Source: Ophiothrix spiculata (taxonomy: Eukaryota; Echinodermata; Ophiuroidea; Amphilepidida; Ophiotrichidae). From it: DNA of 23,747 nucleotides. The stretch is taken from assembly GCA_000969725.1 (NCBI GenBank), contig JXSR01S003014.1; one strand, written 5' to 3'. The notes beneath the pieces were generated by a model. The model was not told the DNA's origin, ran no database searches, and worked only from the letters and a program-made list of their open reading frames with translations. A program made the position numbers and the translations under genes. Positions 10,981 through 19,724 of the stretch are shown piece by piece (the first letter of the stretch is position 1; the number at the start of each line of letters is the position of its first letter).

Positions 10981-11517
10981 CAGGGTGTCCCAGAAAAAAC
11001 CTTACAATCTTTGCGTGTAATTTTCTGGGGTTTAACGGATAGTCAGAAAGTATTTTATGTAAAGGTTGCATTCTATTATAACCAATGAATTGATCTTTCA
11101 GACACCGTTTGTTTCATTCCAATCGGTAGTGTGCAACAAAAGTTATGTCTTATAACATATTTAGGGGGATTTTTGCCTGGTCAAATTTCATGATTATTGG
11201 CCATAAAGTAGGGGTGTTTCTGAATGGAATAAAAATGGGTCACCTTGGAAAATGTATCATATCTGTCTTAATTCTTCATCAAATTTGTTCATTTTTTCAG
11301 CAAAGAAAAAAGAGATCATGCACATAATAAATTAGTAAACATTGTTACGGTTGAGTTAGCCGTTCAATGACAATACTCAATAGAGCTTCATTCAAGGGGA
11401 ACTTAGACAATCGTGAAATTGGACCAGACGATTTTACATCCGAATATTTGATAAAACATAACTTTTGTTGTACACAGCCGATTAATTGTACACAGCCGAT
11501 TTCTCTGGGACACCATG
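10981..11517. mobile_element. Foldback mariner-type MITE, 537 bp (copy M2), right arm shortened
   Basis: The left end is CAGGGTGTCCCAGAAAAAAC and continues like M1 for about 200 bases. The right end, reverse complemented, starts CATGGTGTCCCAGAGA but then jumps into inner arm sequence, so roughly 95 bases of the right arm are missing, next to a short duplicated TGTACACAGCCGATT (11469-11503). TA flanks at 10979-10980 and 11518-11519; the paralogous D2 site is empty with a single TA. The core matches the reverse complement of the M1 core (TCTATTGAGTATTGTCATTG in M1 against CAATGACAATACTCAATAGA here), so the two cores lie in opposite orientation between like arms. Confidence 0.88.
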
Positions 11518-11660
11518 TACTATAAAAAAAAAAGGGTAAAGGTAAATGAGACTCTCTGTATTTGCAAGAGATTCTCCTTCGCAAGTCTGTTACCTTCCAG
11601 GCATTAAAGATTGCCGATATCCATTCGACGCCTTATGAATGAAGAGAAGCACGCGCATTA
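11518..11660 (+). repeat. Dispersed repeat D, copy D1 right part
   Basis: ACTATAAAA followed by GGGTAAAGG and TGTATTTG matches 19868-19910, and ACCTTCCAGGCATTAAAGA onward to GATGAATGAAGAG-like sequence matches 20314-20375. D2 carries some 370 additional bases between these two blocks. Confidence 0.7.
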
Positions 11661-12061
11661 AAGGATCGATACGCATTAAAATTGATATACCTTATCCGTT
11701 ATCATTAAGGTTTAACCCTCGTCTTCCTAAGCCTTAAACCGAAACAAAACACCTTTTTTTGGAGCAATATATTTGTAATTTTAATCTGCTATATATTATG
11801 AGCCGAATTTCATTGAAAAATTCGGTTGGGAAAGCAGATTTCAAAAGTTTTTGGAAAAAATGAACATCTGATACGAATTATATATCTGGCCGCCATTTTG
11901 AAACAGAACGACGGATTTTATTGTTTTAATTATTTTGTTTTAGTTTCATATGAATTGCATTGAGTTGGTGTATCACTGTATACAGTTTTAGAGATAATGT
12001 AGAGAACTGTTTTAAAGCGATTAAAATGAAGAGTCCAAATTGATCATCCTCTTTGTGCACT
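11661..12061. other. Gene-free spacer
   Basis: Nothing was recognised except a small hairpin, CCGAATTT/AAATTCGG, near 11803-11825. Confidence 0.4.
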
Positions 12062-12121
12062 TAAGGGATTCTAAAACACCTTATGCAGTTTTAACTGCAT
12101 AAGGTGTTTTAAAAGTCTTAA
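12062..12121. repeat. Near-perfect palindrome
   Basis: Bases 12072-12090 and 12093-12111 are exact reverse complements (19 bp each, two-base centre), with AACACCTTATGCAGTT in the left arm. The symmetry resumes outside the core with CTTAAG on both sides. This could extrude as a cruciform or fold as a tight RNA hairpin. It is unlike a terminator in a eukaryotic intergenic context. It may be a miniature foldback element or a fused pair of element ends. Confidence 0.9.
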
Positions 12122-13193
12122 GATACATCTGAGAATAGGATAGGGCAAACATTTGATTACCATACATGTACGTATTAAGGTCAACAGCATTTCAATCCAG
12201 TAAGTCTACAATTCAAAGAAATTTGTTTTATAACAGACAGGGAGATTGAATATTGCACTTAAAAGCACGAACTGAATTGAAAATTGGTGATGAACATGTA
12301 AAAAGTAATTGAATACACATATCCCCTGGCTTTTCCTGTATCAGTGACAAGACAGTGTAATTTGCTTTGTAAATGTACTAGTTACATGACTTCTGTTATA
12401 TATGTTAAAATTAAATATTATATAAATCAGGATATTTTGTATACAGGCGTATACGGTATCAAAAAAGTATAAGACCGTTTGAAAATGCCGTCTATCTTCA
12501 TTTTAGTACTTCATTTTGAGTTTTTAGTCAGAAATGAAGTTAAAAGGTTTTAAGATGTCATATACCATTTCACGTTCATCACAACCCTGTTTTTGTAAAT
12601 TGAGGGTCGTTTAAGGATAATTTATATTTTACTACCAATCATTCTCATACCATAACCTGGCATCCAAAAAGATAATTAACTAATTTAACTCTTGTCTAAC
12701 TACAACATTTTTGTAACTCGACCACCAAGGGGTGGCGTGTGGTTGAAACCCCTATCCAACGATACTAAGATCACAAAAATCCGCCAAGGCGTTACGTAAT
12801 TATGACGTCATAACGGACTTTTAGGTCGAAATATCGGAATTTTTGCAAAAATGCCATGCCAAAATCAATTTTTTTCTATAAAAATTCTCAATAAAGCAAT
12901 TTAATCGAGCCTTTTTTGCAAAAAAAGAAGAACAATGATAATTTTAACATGCCCTGCAAGTTTCATCATAGTATGCATATATTTTTCAAAATGGTGACTT
13001 AAATTTTTTCCAAGGGCTTCACAAACCCCAACCCCCTACACCCTAATTTTGACGGCCTACCCTAACCCCATCTTAGATGGAAGTAAAAGGATGTAAAATA
13101 TATTATCCTATTAATGCAAAAGGCAAAAAGTGGCATAATAACAATGATTTTAAATGACCAACGATATTTTTAAAAGGCAACAAAAAAAGTACG
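12122..13193. other. Gene-free stretch
   Basis: About 1 kb with no repeat partner and no coding frame of note. It contains a 14-base perfect palindrome (12800-12813) with a TGACGTCA core and a C-rich patch near 13022-13072 with repeated ACCCTAA or CCCCAAC-like words. Neither is enough to call a gene or promoter. Confidence 0.4.
12800..12813. promoter_or_regulatory. CRE/ATF-like palindrome
   Basis: TTATGACGTCATAA is a perfect palindrome containing the full TGACGTCA core recognised by CREB/ATF-type bZIP proteins. There is no gene beside it, so function is not supported; a 14-base palindrome may also be chance or a repeat end. Confidence 0.2.
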
Positions 13194-13346
13194 ATGAATA
13201 TAAAGATGTGTGTACCGTCACTACATATAAATGACAAGGTTGATCAACAGCGAACGGAGAGCTCGGGGTTGATCAACAACAAACACATAATATGTATAAT
13301 ACATGTATGTACACTTGCCGCTCATGGTTATTTCTTTATTGGTCGT

Positions 13347-13549
13347 AACAATATTGAAGGACGTAAAAAGCTCAAGGTAAACGTTTCTAAAATGTTTATT
13401 GACGATTGCCAAAGGGACACTTCTGAACCTTTGTAAGAGTTCAAATCAAAGGAGAAAAACGCGTAAGTTCGAGTCACTGATGAAATATAATGCGATAGAT
13501 TCTGCAACATCGTGAATGAAATTTGACACATCAAAATCAAAAATGTCTC
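13347..13549 (+). repeat. Local duplication, copy F1
   Basis: It matches 13845-14066 in direct orientation: AACAATATTGAAGG, AAAGCTCAAGGTAAACGTTTCT, TGTTTATTGACGATTGCCAA, then CTTTGTAAGAGTTCAAATCA and ATTCTGCAACATCGTGAATG. F1 lacks about 20 bases present in F2 near 13892-13912. Overlapping frames on both strands are by-products of this AT-rich repeat and have no recognised domain. Confidence 0.9.
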
Positions 13550-13559
13550 TCTCCAGTGC

Positions 13560-13758
13560 TATAGACCATATCGATAATTGATATAATCCCGCCGTTGATG
13601 GGGTAAATCCACAGAACCGGACGGGGAATCGGAACTCAGAACGAGGCCAAGTATGATAAACAAACTACTTGCTCTCGCTCTGAGTTCCGTTCCCCGTCCG
13701 ATTCTGAGGATTTACCCCATCAACGGCGGGAGTAGGACAATTATCGATATGGTCTATA
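13560..13758. mobile_element. 199-bp hairpin (foldback) element
   Basis: The left arm from 13560 and the right arm ending at 13758 are reverse complements over about 85-90 bases, beginning with an exact 21-base match TATAGACCATATCGATAATT plus one G. Within the arms, CCCGCCGTTGATGGGGTAAA and CGGACGGGGAA are the same on both sides; the few differences are substitutions and one or two indels. The loop is only about 20 bases. The arms are noticeably more GC-rich than the surroundings, which fits an inserted element. It splits the F duplication. I cannot define a target-site duplication. An inverted-repeat RNA source is an alternative reading. Confidence 0.85.
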
Positions 13759-13765
13759 CAATTCA

Positions 13766-14146
13766 TATTTGTCTCACTTCATCTAATGTAATTAGTCATT
13801 TTTTCAAGGATTTAAACGGACTATCATATTCAACTTGGTATTAAAACAATATTGAAGGTCGTGTCGTTAAAAGCTCAAGGTAAACGTTTCTATCTGTTTT
13901 AACTCGGAAGACGATGTTTATTGACGATTGCCAAAGGGACAACTCTAAACCTTTGTAAGAGTTCAAATCAAAGAAGAAAAACGCGTAAGTTCGAGACACT
14001 AATGAAATATGATGCGATCGATTCTGCAACATCGTGAATGAAATTTAACCCATCAAAACCAATTTGTTTCACTTCCATTAATGTAATCAGTTATTTTTAA
14101 AGGACTTAAATGGACTATCATATTCAACTTGGTATTAAAAACTTCA
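13766..14146 (+). repeat. Local duplication, copy F2 and repeated flank
   Basis: F2 (13845-14066) is followed by a second copy of the sequence that precedes it: TTGTCTCACTTCATCTAATG ... GGACTATCATATTCAACTTGG (13772-13839) recurs as TTTGTTTCACTTCCATTAATG ... (14065-14132). The arrangement is thus flank-F2-flank, a tandem unit of about 293 bases in two incomplete copies, with F1 as a third partial copy upstream. Confidence 0.85.
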
Positions 14147-14498
14147 GGAAATCTAAACAAAATGATTGAAAATTTATAAAAAGCAAGAACAAAAGGGTTG
14201 ACAATGTATAAAAAGCAAGCAAAAATTAAAAGCTTGACACGAAATTGGCCAAAAGTAGAGAGGCTTAACTTGTTAAGTATCAGGGAACTGGCCAAAAGTA
14301 AGAGAAACTTAGTTTGTAAAATACCAGCCTCTTTAAAAACTGCTTGACGGTCAAGATTATGGCAAACTGTCAAAAAAGTGTTAAAAAGCTTGTCAAAAAT
14401 ATACCAAACTATCCATAATTTCTTGAATTAAATCACAAAAGGTAAACCGATTTATAAACTGTCAAAGGTTTAAGATGACATAATGAGTAAATTATGCC
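14147..14498. repeat. Low-order imperfect repeats in gene-free DNA
   Basis: TATAAAAAGCAAG occurs at about 14175 and 14208, and CTGGCCAAAAGTA-like words followed by GAGA..CTTA..TTGT occur at about 14247 and 14288. These look like degraded short tandem units of roughly 35-45 bases. The overlapping 106-codon minus-strand frame (14053-14373) is not conserved or recognisable. Confidence 0.5.
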
Positions 14499-14927
14499 TA
14501 TCATAACACGTGACCGTTCATCCCAAACCAGCCGTAAATGTCACCTCTTTTCATTTTCAATTTTTCTAATTATTTGCAAAGACCATGCTTTATGGATTAA
14601 AATGACACCTTAATGAATTTACCAACACAGAAGTCAAGGTATAGTCTGTCAAAGCTTGTCAGGGAGTAGAACGCGTTCAAATTTCTGGAAGACCTATATT
14701 TTCTGCTGATTGTCTTGAAAATATGCAGATTTATTTCACATTTCCTATCGTTTTCTTGAAATAAAACTTCACTGGTATTTATTCTTAAGCACAAGGATTG
14801 TAAATCTGTCAAAAAATCAACTTTGGCAAATTACGACCTTGACATGTATTTTTACCTGTAGCGCAAAATAAAGTTTCTGGCATTTACGGCTCATACGGGC
14901 TGGACAGCCACATATTGTGAGGCATGC
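14499..14927 (+). repeat. Family R repeat, copy R4 (diverged), fused to copy B
   Basis: It matches 22185-22590 of copy R6 and the later half also matches 3955-4170. Shared words include TATTTGCAAAGACCATGCT, GGATTAAAATGACACCT, CGCGTTCAAA, TTTGCAAATTACGACCTTGACA-like sequence and CAAAATAAAGTTT. Compared with the others it skips from the CATTTACGG block straight to GAGGCATG, then joins the A/B repeat at about 14922-14930. Confidence 0.8.
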
Positions 14928-16167
14928 CGACAGTCATTTGACATAAATCAAGGTTTGAGTCATGTGGGAATACAATTGTGTTGTCTTGTTCTTATCGTGC
15001 ATCTAACTTTTGTATTATATATAATGTATTTATCTTTAAGGCCCTATGTGTATCAAAATCCAATTTTAGCTCAGGTCCGTTGTCGAAGTCATATACTACG
15101 TTAAATAAAAGTATGGCGATATGCAACTCTTATTAGCGTAACACAGTTGAAGTCGTGGTTAACTGAAGGGGGGTGTATGGTCTTACAAAAATGTTCTTTA
15201 TTTTGCACTATTTTCAATTTCTGGTTCTTGTTAGCCTTTGACTTTGTACTGCAAAAATACCCAGTTTTCTTAGCGGAACTTAACGGTTGCCAAATTTGAT
15301 CCGTTTTGGATCAAAAAAGAGTGTGTTTGATCTGAAGTGGATCCAAAAAATTATCAGAAAAGGGGTAAGCTCATATTTGATCCGGGTTTTTTAAGAGTGT
15401 GTGTTTGAACTTTAATCTCGGTGCACACGCGTAAAAGTGAAAAACTTTTCTTCACGCGACTCTAGATGTCAATCGCGCGATAACAACTATTTCTACCTTA
15501 TTCAGGGGCGCAACATCAGATGACCAAGTGTCTAGAATAATAAAGGTATGCAAATAAACAAATTAGAACGTTGAAACACATCTTATCTGTTGAATTACAA
15601 AGTCACGTGGTACCTCACTGTTGCTGAACCCAATAAAAATAGAGACATTTTATTCGTAAGTGTCAAAATAAATGGCGCTATTCATAAAAAAAACCTCATT
15701 TTTGGATGTAGAAGTTATATGCTGGTGTGTACTACCGATATTAGATATGCAAATGAACCATCTGACGTCAAGAACACCTTATTTATCATTTTAGCCAAAA
15801 GCTTCACACAACATAATCGATAATCAAATATATATAATAACTAATTTGAAATATGTATAGTGCCCACATGTTTGCACAAATCTGAATTTACAAAAAATAC
15901 CAATAAATAGGGCTCAAAGATAATCAAAATTTCAACCAAAATGAAATGAAATTTTAAGTATTGCTTCAAATCTTATTATTAAACACAATTCAGTTATTTG
16001 TGCTGCTTTTTCAATTTTTGCTAAGCAAAAATATGAATTTTTGATTTAAAATAAATAAATGTCCACCTCAAATAACAGTTACCTGAATCCCTCCTCTATT
16101 TAATCTGCACTGCAATCTACATATGTTTCTATTCACTAGCCTTTGTCTAGCACTATCCAGTACCAGT
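14928..16167 (+). repeat. Copy B of the direct duplication, first part
   Basis: Partner of 1-1193. The block 14928-15138 matches copy A pieces in a different order. The region 15139-15520 is largely unique to copy B, and 15525-16167 aligns with 527-1193. The unique part includes TTTGATCCGTTTTGGATCAAAA, a perfect-arm palindrome around 15296-15317. Confidence 0.85.
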
Positions 16168-16432
16168 AGCGGGTTAGCGCAGCGGTATTTCCCTTTTTTT
16201 GCACCAATGAGTCCCGGGTTCGATTCCCGATCTCGGCGCTGTATGTGCATTTGGTTTTCAGTCCATGCTCGCTTCCGCAGGTTTTTCTCCGGGTCCTCCG
16301 GTCTTCCTCCTGTACTAAAACTGAATATTAAAGAACGATCTAGGACCCCAATGGAAATAAGCTTCATTAGAGGCTTTCTTGGGTTATCCTTGGCTATCAG
16401 CCTAAAGAACTCTTTCTTTCTTTCTATCTTTC
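16168..16432 (+). mobile_element. tRNA-derived SINE
   Basis: The head carries TAGCGCAGCGG (about 16175-16185), a perfect match to the RNA polymerase III A-box consensus, and GGTTCGATTCC (about 16217-16227), a perfect B box. It is followed by a body with TTTCTCCGGGTCCTCCGG (about 16283), a motif style I associate with conserved central parts of animal SINEs, though I cannot name the family. The 3' end is a CTTT-rich tail (about 16411-16430). The acceptor stem does not pair well, so it is not a functional tRNA gene. In copy A this position holds unrelated DNA. Both long frames here (16068-16367 minus, 16123-16440 plus) are artefacts; the minus frame shows the familiar spurious RESNPG string created by the B box read antisense. 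Confidence 0.88.
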
Positions 16433-16620
16433 ATTACTAATCTCTTATGTATCTAATAATTTATTTTACATACATTTGTCCCATACATTTGGGTTCAGAT
16501 TTGCAAAATGGAAGTACAATACGGGGGGGGGGTCAGTAATTTCGGGACTTGGGGTAGAAGGAGATGAGGCATACACATTCCAGTAAAACTTTAGTGGTCA
16601 ACTCCAATAATATCCGGTCA
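16433..16620 (+). repeat. Copy B of the direct duplication, second part (empty MITE site)
   Basis: Partner of 1654-1741 plus 2056-2160. It contains one uninterrupted GGAAGTACAATACGGG, the pre-insertion form of the site occupied by the MITE in copy A. The G run (16523-16532) is longer than in copy A. Confidence 0.85.
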
Positions 16621-16810
16621 TTGTTGTGAATAAGGTGTCTATATAAGAATTATTGCAAGATTTTAGCTGAATAGTTGTTTTAAAATTATTATGTAGCTTG
16701 AAAAAAATGATGGGGTCATCCTCGGGACGGGGGTGTTTCATATAACTGTATAATGTTCATGCCTTACTTAGTATGGTACATTTTTGGCGTATCTTACATA
16801 TTACTCGTTA
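16621..16810. other. Gene-free spacer
   Basis: No repeat partner or coding sequence was recognised between copy B and the inverted arm that follows. Confidence 0.4.
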
Positions 16811-16996
16811 GAGGCGAGTAACCGTCATCTTTAATTTGCAGGGCTATCCCTCCTGTAATTCAAATAAGTGTAAACCAATTGCAATAATTACAGAAAGAAA
16901 CATGAAAATAACTTCTTTAAGATATCATTATCACTTGCATGACCAATTTCTAATGTCAACGCTGTGCAAATGCTAATTTGAATCAGAATTCTTAAC
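16811..16996 (-). repeat. Arm 2 of a distant inverted repeat (partner 3050-3225)
   Basis: Starts GAGGCGAGTAACCGTCATC and ends in CAGAATTCTT, the reverse complement of the arm at 3050-3225. The two arms are about 13.6 kb apart. Confidence 0.85.
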
Positions 16997-17379
16997 TAAT
17001 ATTTACGTCATTTTTTGTCACCAGAGAAAGATTGCAAGTGTCGTAAGTTTGATTTTGAACTCTTAAAAAATACCTATTCTTAAATTATCCAAACCCAAAA
17101 TGAACCCATCCTCAGAAAAAAATAATATGGCGCCAATTGAAGGTCCTTGTGCAGTTCCTCACTCTGATCCATGTCCCAACTCTTCGCTGTCTGTTACAAA
17201 GTCTGATATTTTGTTCCTTTCGTTACTTTACACAAATAATCCTAACCTAAAATTTTATCAGAAAAAAAGCTGTACACGGGTTTACTCCATTATCCTGGCT
17301 CTACTGAACGAGCAAAATGTACTCATGGGATAAATTGCAAGAGTGTGTTTATGCAAAAAGAATGACTGTATTCTCCAGG
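16997..17379. other. Gene-free stretch with one unsupported short frame
   Basis: A frame at 17100-17333 starts with ATG and runs 77 codons (MNPSSEKNNMAPIEGPCAVP...). Its composition, with many P, S and N and few runs of F or Y, is less noise-like than other frames here, but no domain is recognisable, and no splice or promoter context supports it. It is kept as an unassigned possibility only. Confidence 0.2.
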
Positions 17380-17661
17380 CCCGTAGCCAGGATTTTTTCA
17401 CGGGGTGCAGATTTTCAAAAAGGTACTTTTTGGAGGAAATATTTTCGTTTCGGTCGAGCCTAAACTAATTTTAGTGGTTTTGGAAAAGTGGCAAGCAAAA
17501 AGCACTTTTGTAAGCATTTTGTGCAGTATTTTATTTAAAAAACGACCAACATTTGGGTGTTTTTTTGGTAGACATTTAGGGACTTTTTGTGGACCTTTTT
17601 TGTACAATGGAAACATTTGGGGGTGCAAACCCACCGCACCCCCCCCCCCCCTGGCTACGGG
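17380..17661. mobile_element. Short inverted-repeat element with CCCGTAGCCAGG ends, 282 bp
   Basis: CCCGTAGCCAGG at 17380-17391 and its exact reverse complement CCTGGCTACGGG at 17650-17661 bound the element. Just inside are GGGGTGC on the left and GCACCCCC on the right, with a run of 13 C (17639-17651). The frames on both strands (for example 17405-17731 plus) are by-products. From memory such ends are widespread in invertebrate genomes, but I cannot assign a superfamily. No clear target-site duplication is visible. Confidence 0.75.
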
Positions 17662-18056
17662 TTTGGTCTTCCCTAAACAAAGTATTTCAGAGATGGCTGA
17701 TTGTACGCGATTTATTGTGGCATTACTGTAGTCCCTTTGACGTCTACAAATTATGTAAATCATTTGACAATAACAACCGAAACGTAGAGCTACAGGACAA
17801 ATGAGTTATCCTTCGTGCCTCAAGACTAAAAAGTGTCAAATGCCCTTATTCATTAGCTATCGTAACGTCGCCATTTTGAAAGCAACAAAATTGTATTTAT
17901 GAGCCAATAAGCTTAGGACACTATTTCAATGCATGACACCTGAAAAATTAATAGCATTGTCCGGCTTAAGAAAAACATATAAACAAACTATTTACAAACT
18001 ACAACACCTATAAAAAAAAATACTTGCAAACACCACGATTTACTTTTGATTATTAA
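17662..18056. other. Gene-free spacer upstream of the LINE
   Basis: No endonuclease-like coding sequence of the LINE is visible here in the frame of its reverse transcriptase or in other frames, so the element breaks off near 18050. Confidence 0.45.
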
Positions 18057-19247
18057 ACGGTTGCTAATTTTAAAATCATTTCCATCGTTGAATTAGTTGA
18101 TAAAATAACACAAGCTGTCGAAAGAAATGAAAGTACAATTGGTATATTCTTAGACCTATCAAAGGCATTTGAAACGATTGATCATGATATCTTATTGTAT
18201 AAATTAGAACATTATGGCTTCAGAGGCGTCACACTTGATTGGTTCAACAGCTATTTAAAATGTAGTAAAAAATTTGTGCGATACCAACTGGAAGATTCAG
18301 AAAACAAATATATCAAGTGTGGTGTTCCTCAGGGCTCAATTCTCGGGCCACTGTTATTTATATTGTATATTAATGATATTGTAAACTCAACATCTCTGCT
18401 TCAACTTGTTCTTTTTGCAGATGATACAACTCTTCTTTTCTCACACCCTGATCTAGAATCACAAATTCATAAAATTAATACTGAACTAAATGAAATTTGT
18501 AATTGGTTCAAAGCCAATAAGTTGTCAGTAAATGCAAGTAAAACAAATTATATGGTATTCGGAACACATCACAATACAAAACAGTATGTTGATGCAAATG
18601 AAGCAGATTCTGGAAAAAGAACACTAAATGTAAAACTTGATAATAAATCACTTGGAGTTACAATAGATGAAAATTTAACTTGGAAAAATCATATTGATGC
18701 AATTACAAAAACAATTTCAAGAAATATTGGTATGATGACGAAACTTAAACATTATCTGCCAAAAAATATATTATATACACTGTATTGTTCATTGGTTTTA
18801 CCATATATCAACTATGGAATTTTGATTTGGGGCAGCGCAAGTAAAATGTACATGAATAAAATCCTTAAATTACAGAAGTGGGCTTTGAGAACTATATCAA
18901 ACAGTCATTATAGAAGCCACACAGACCCTCTGTTTTCAAGTTACGAACTTCTCAACGTATTTGATACTTATCGATTAAATCTTGGAATGTTTATGTTTAA
19001 ACACCATACAGATGATCTACCAAGTATATTCAATCTGTACTTTTCCAAGCACATTGAGAATCATAATTATGCAACAAGAAATGCCCAAGATTATGTGATA
19101 AATAAGACAAAGAAAGCATTTTCTAACCAAGCTATTCGGAATTGTGGACCATCTCTTTGGAACTCCCTAGACAAAACCATAAAGCAATCCAAAACTGTCA
19201 AAACTTTTAAAAACAAATTGAAATCAAAATTTCTCTCAACTTATTAG
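18057..19247 (+). pseudogene. Reverse transcriptase of a LINE, N-terminally truncated, frame intact
   Basis: The product copies the element's RNA into DNA at a nicked chromosomal target. The frame is open for 396 codons after a TAA at 18054-18056, and there is no natural start; an ATG-based call would miss the first catalytic motif. In order one sees motif A, FLDLSKAFETIDHDIL (Asp codon at 18153), GVPQGSILGPLLF (from 18321), the catalytic FADD (18414-18425), LGVTIDENLTWKNHI of the thumb (about 18651-18695), then a C-terminal region with PYINYGILIWG and ending KSKFLSTY. Family members carry an upstream APE-type endonuclease and total roughly 900-1000 residues, so over half is lost. All three catalytic aspartates are present, with no internal stop or frameshift, suggesting a fairly recent insertion. 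The usual FDT after motif A reads FET. Confidence 0.92.
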
Positions 19248-19506
19248 TTGAATATTTGGACATTCTCCGTTGTAATTGAAATGAAATTATCTTTGAAATC
19301 ATTTTCATTTTATCACTTTTTGTACTTGGGCATTGTCTTGTGTAATTTTATGTTTCTGGTGTTTTTTTGTTTAAGTTTTGTTCTTTGGGCATAATCGCCT
19401 CAGATCTTATTGGTCTTTTGATTATGTCCGCAATATCATTGCTTTTTATCATGTTTGTTTGTTATGTAAAGTGTTTATGATGCATGTTTTTGATATTGGA
19501 ATAAAT

Positions 19507-19535
19507 GAATCTGGATCTGAATCTGAATCTGAATC
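19507..19535 (+). repeat. GAATCT hexamer repeat, LINE 3' tail
   Basis: Nearly five units (GAATCT GGATCT GAATCT GAATCT GAATC), with one G for A change in the second. It directly follows GGAATAAAT and marks the 3' end of the LINE. Confidence 0.9.
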
Positions 19536-19724
19536 ATTTCCCGTATACCAGATATGTAAAAAAAAACCGTTACCGACAGAATAAAATTAAATCAAAGGAT
19601 AATTTTGTACATGAACTTCGTTTAAATACTTTTACGCTTTGATTATAATTAAATGCTTCAAGTAACGGCAGAGAACATTACAGTATACAAACTGAGAAAA
19701 TAGTTTTGAAGAAGTACTTCATAG
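19536..19724. other. Gene-free spacer
   Basis: Nothing was recognised. Confidence 0.4.

Larger units (their letters stand above)
18057..19535 (+). mobile_element. 5'-truncated non-LTR retrotransposon (LINE)
   Basis: It comprises a reverse transcriptase reading frame (18057-19247), about 260 bases of 3' untranslated DNA, and a terminal GAATCT repeat (19507-19535). The endonuclease and the first part of the reverse transcriptase are missing, the usual result of incomplete target-primed reverse transcription. A short tandem repeat instead of poly(A) at the 3' end is typical of the CR1/L2/Jockey-side of LINE diversity; the clade cannot be fixed by eye. Confidence 0.9.

Noticed and set aside
13194..14032. 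Five short frames on both strands
   Set aside because: They come from the F1/F2 duplication and hairpin; the frames are not maintained between the two copies.
14053..14373. 106-codon frame on the minus strand
   Set aside because: It overlaps the repeated F flank, is hydrophobic in the manner of translated AT-rich DNA, and has no recognisable domain or conserved counterpart in the paralogous sequence.
16168..16245. Functional tRNA gene
   Set aside because: A and B boxes are perfect, but the acceptor stem does not pair and a SINE body follows, so it is a tRNA-derived SINE head.
16068..16440. 99- and 105-codon frames on opposite strands
   Set aside because: Both cover the SINE. The RESNPG string on the minus frame is the antisense reading of a tRNA B box, a well-known false protein.
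17398..17804. Three overlapping frames of 71-121 codons
   Set aside because: They lie in the CCCGTAGCCAGG element; proline or glycine runs come from the C run, and no frame has a recognisable domain.
17662..18056. Endonuclease domain or remaining LINE N-terminus
   Set aside because: No frame upstream of 18057 shows the expected catalytic motifs, so the element is truncated here.
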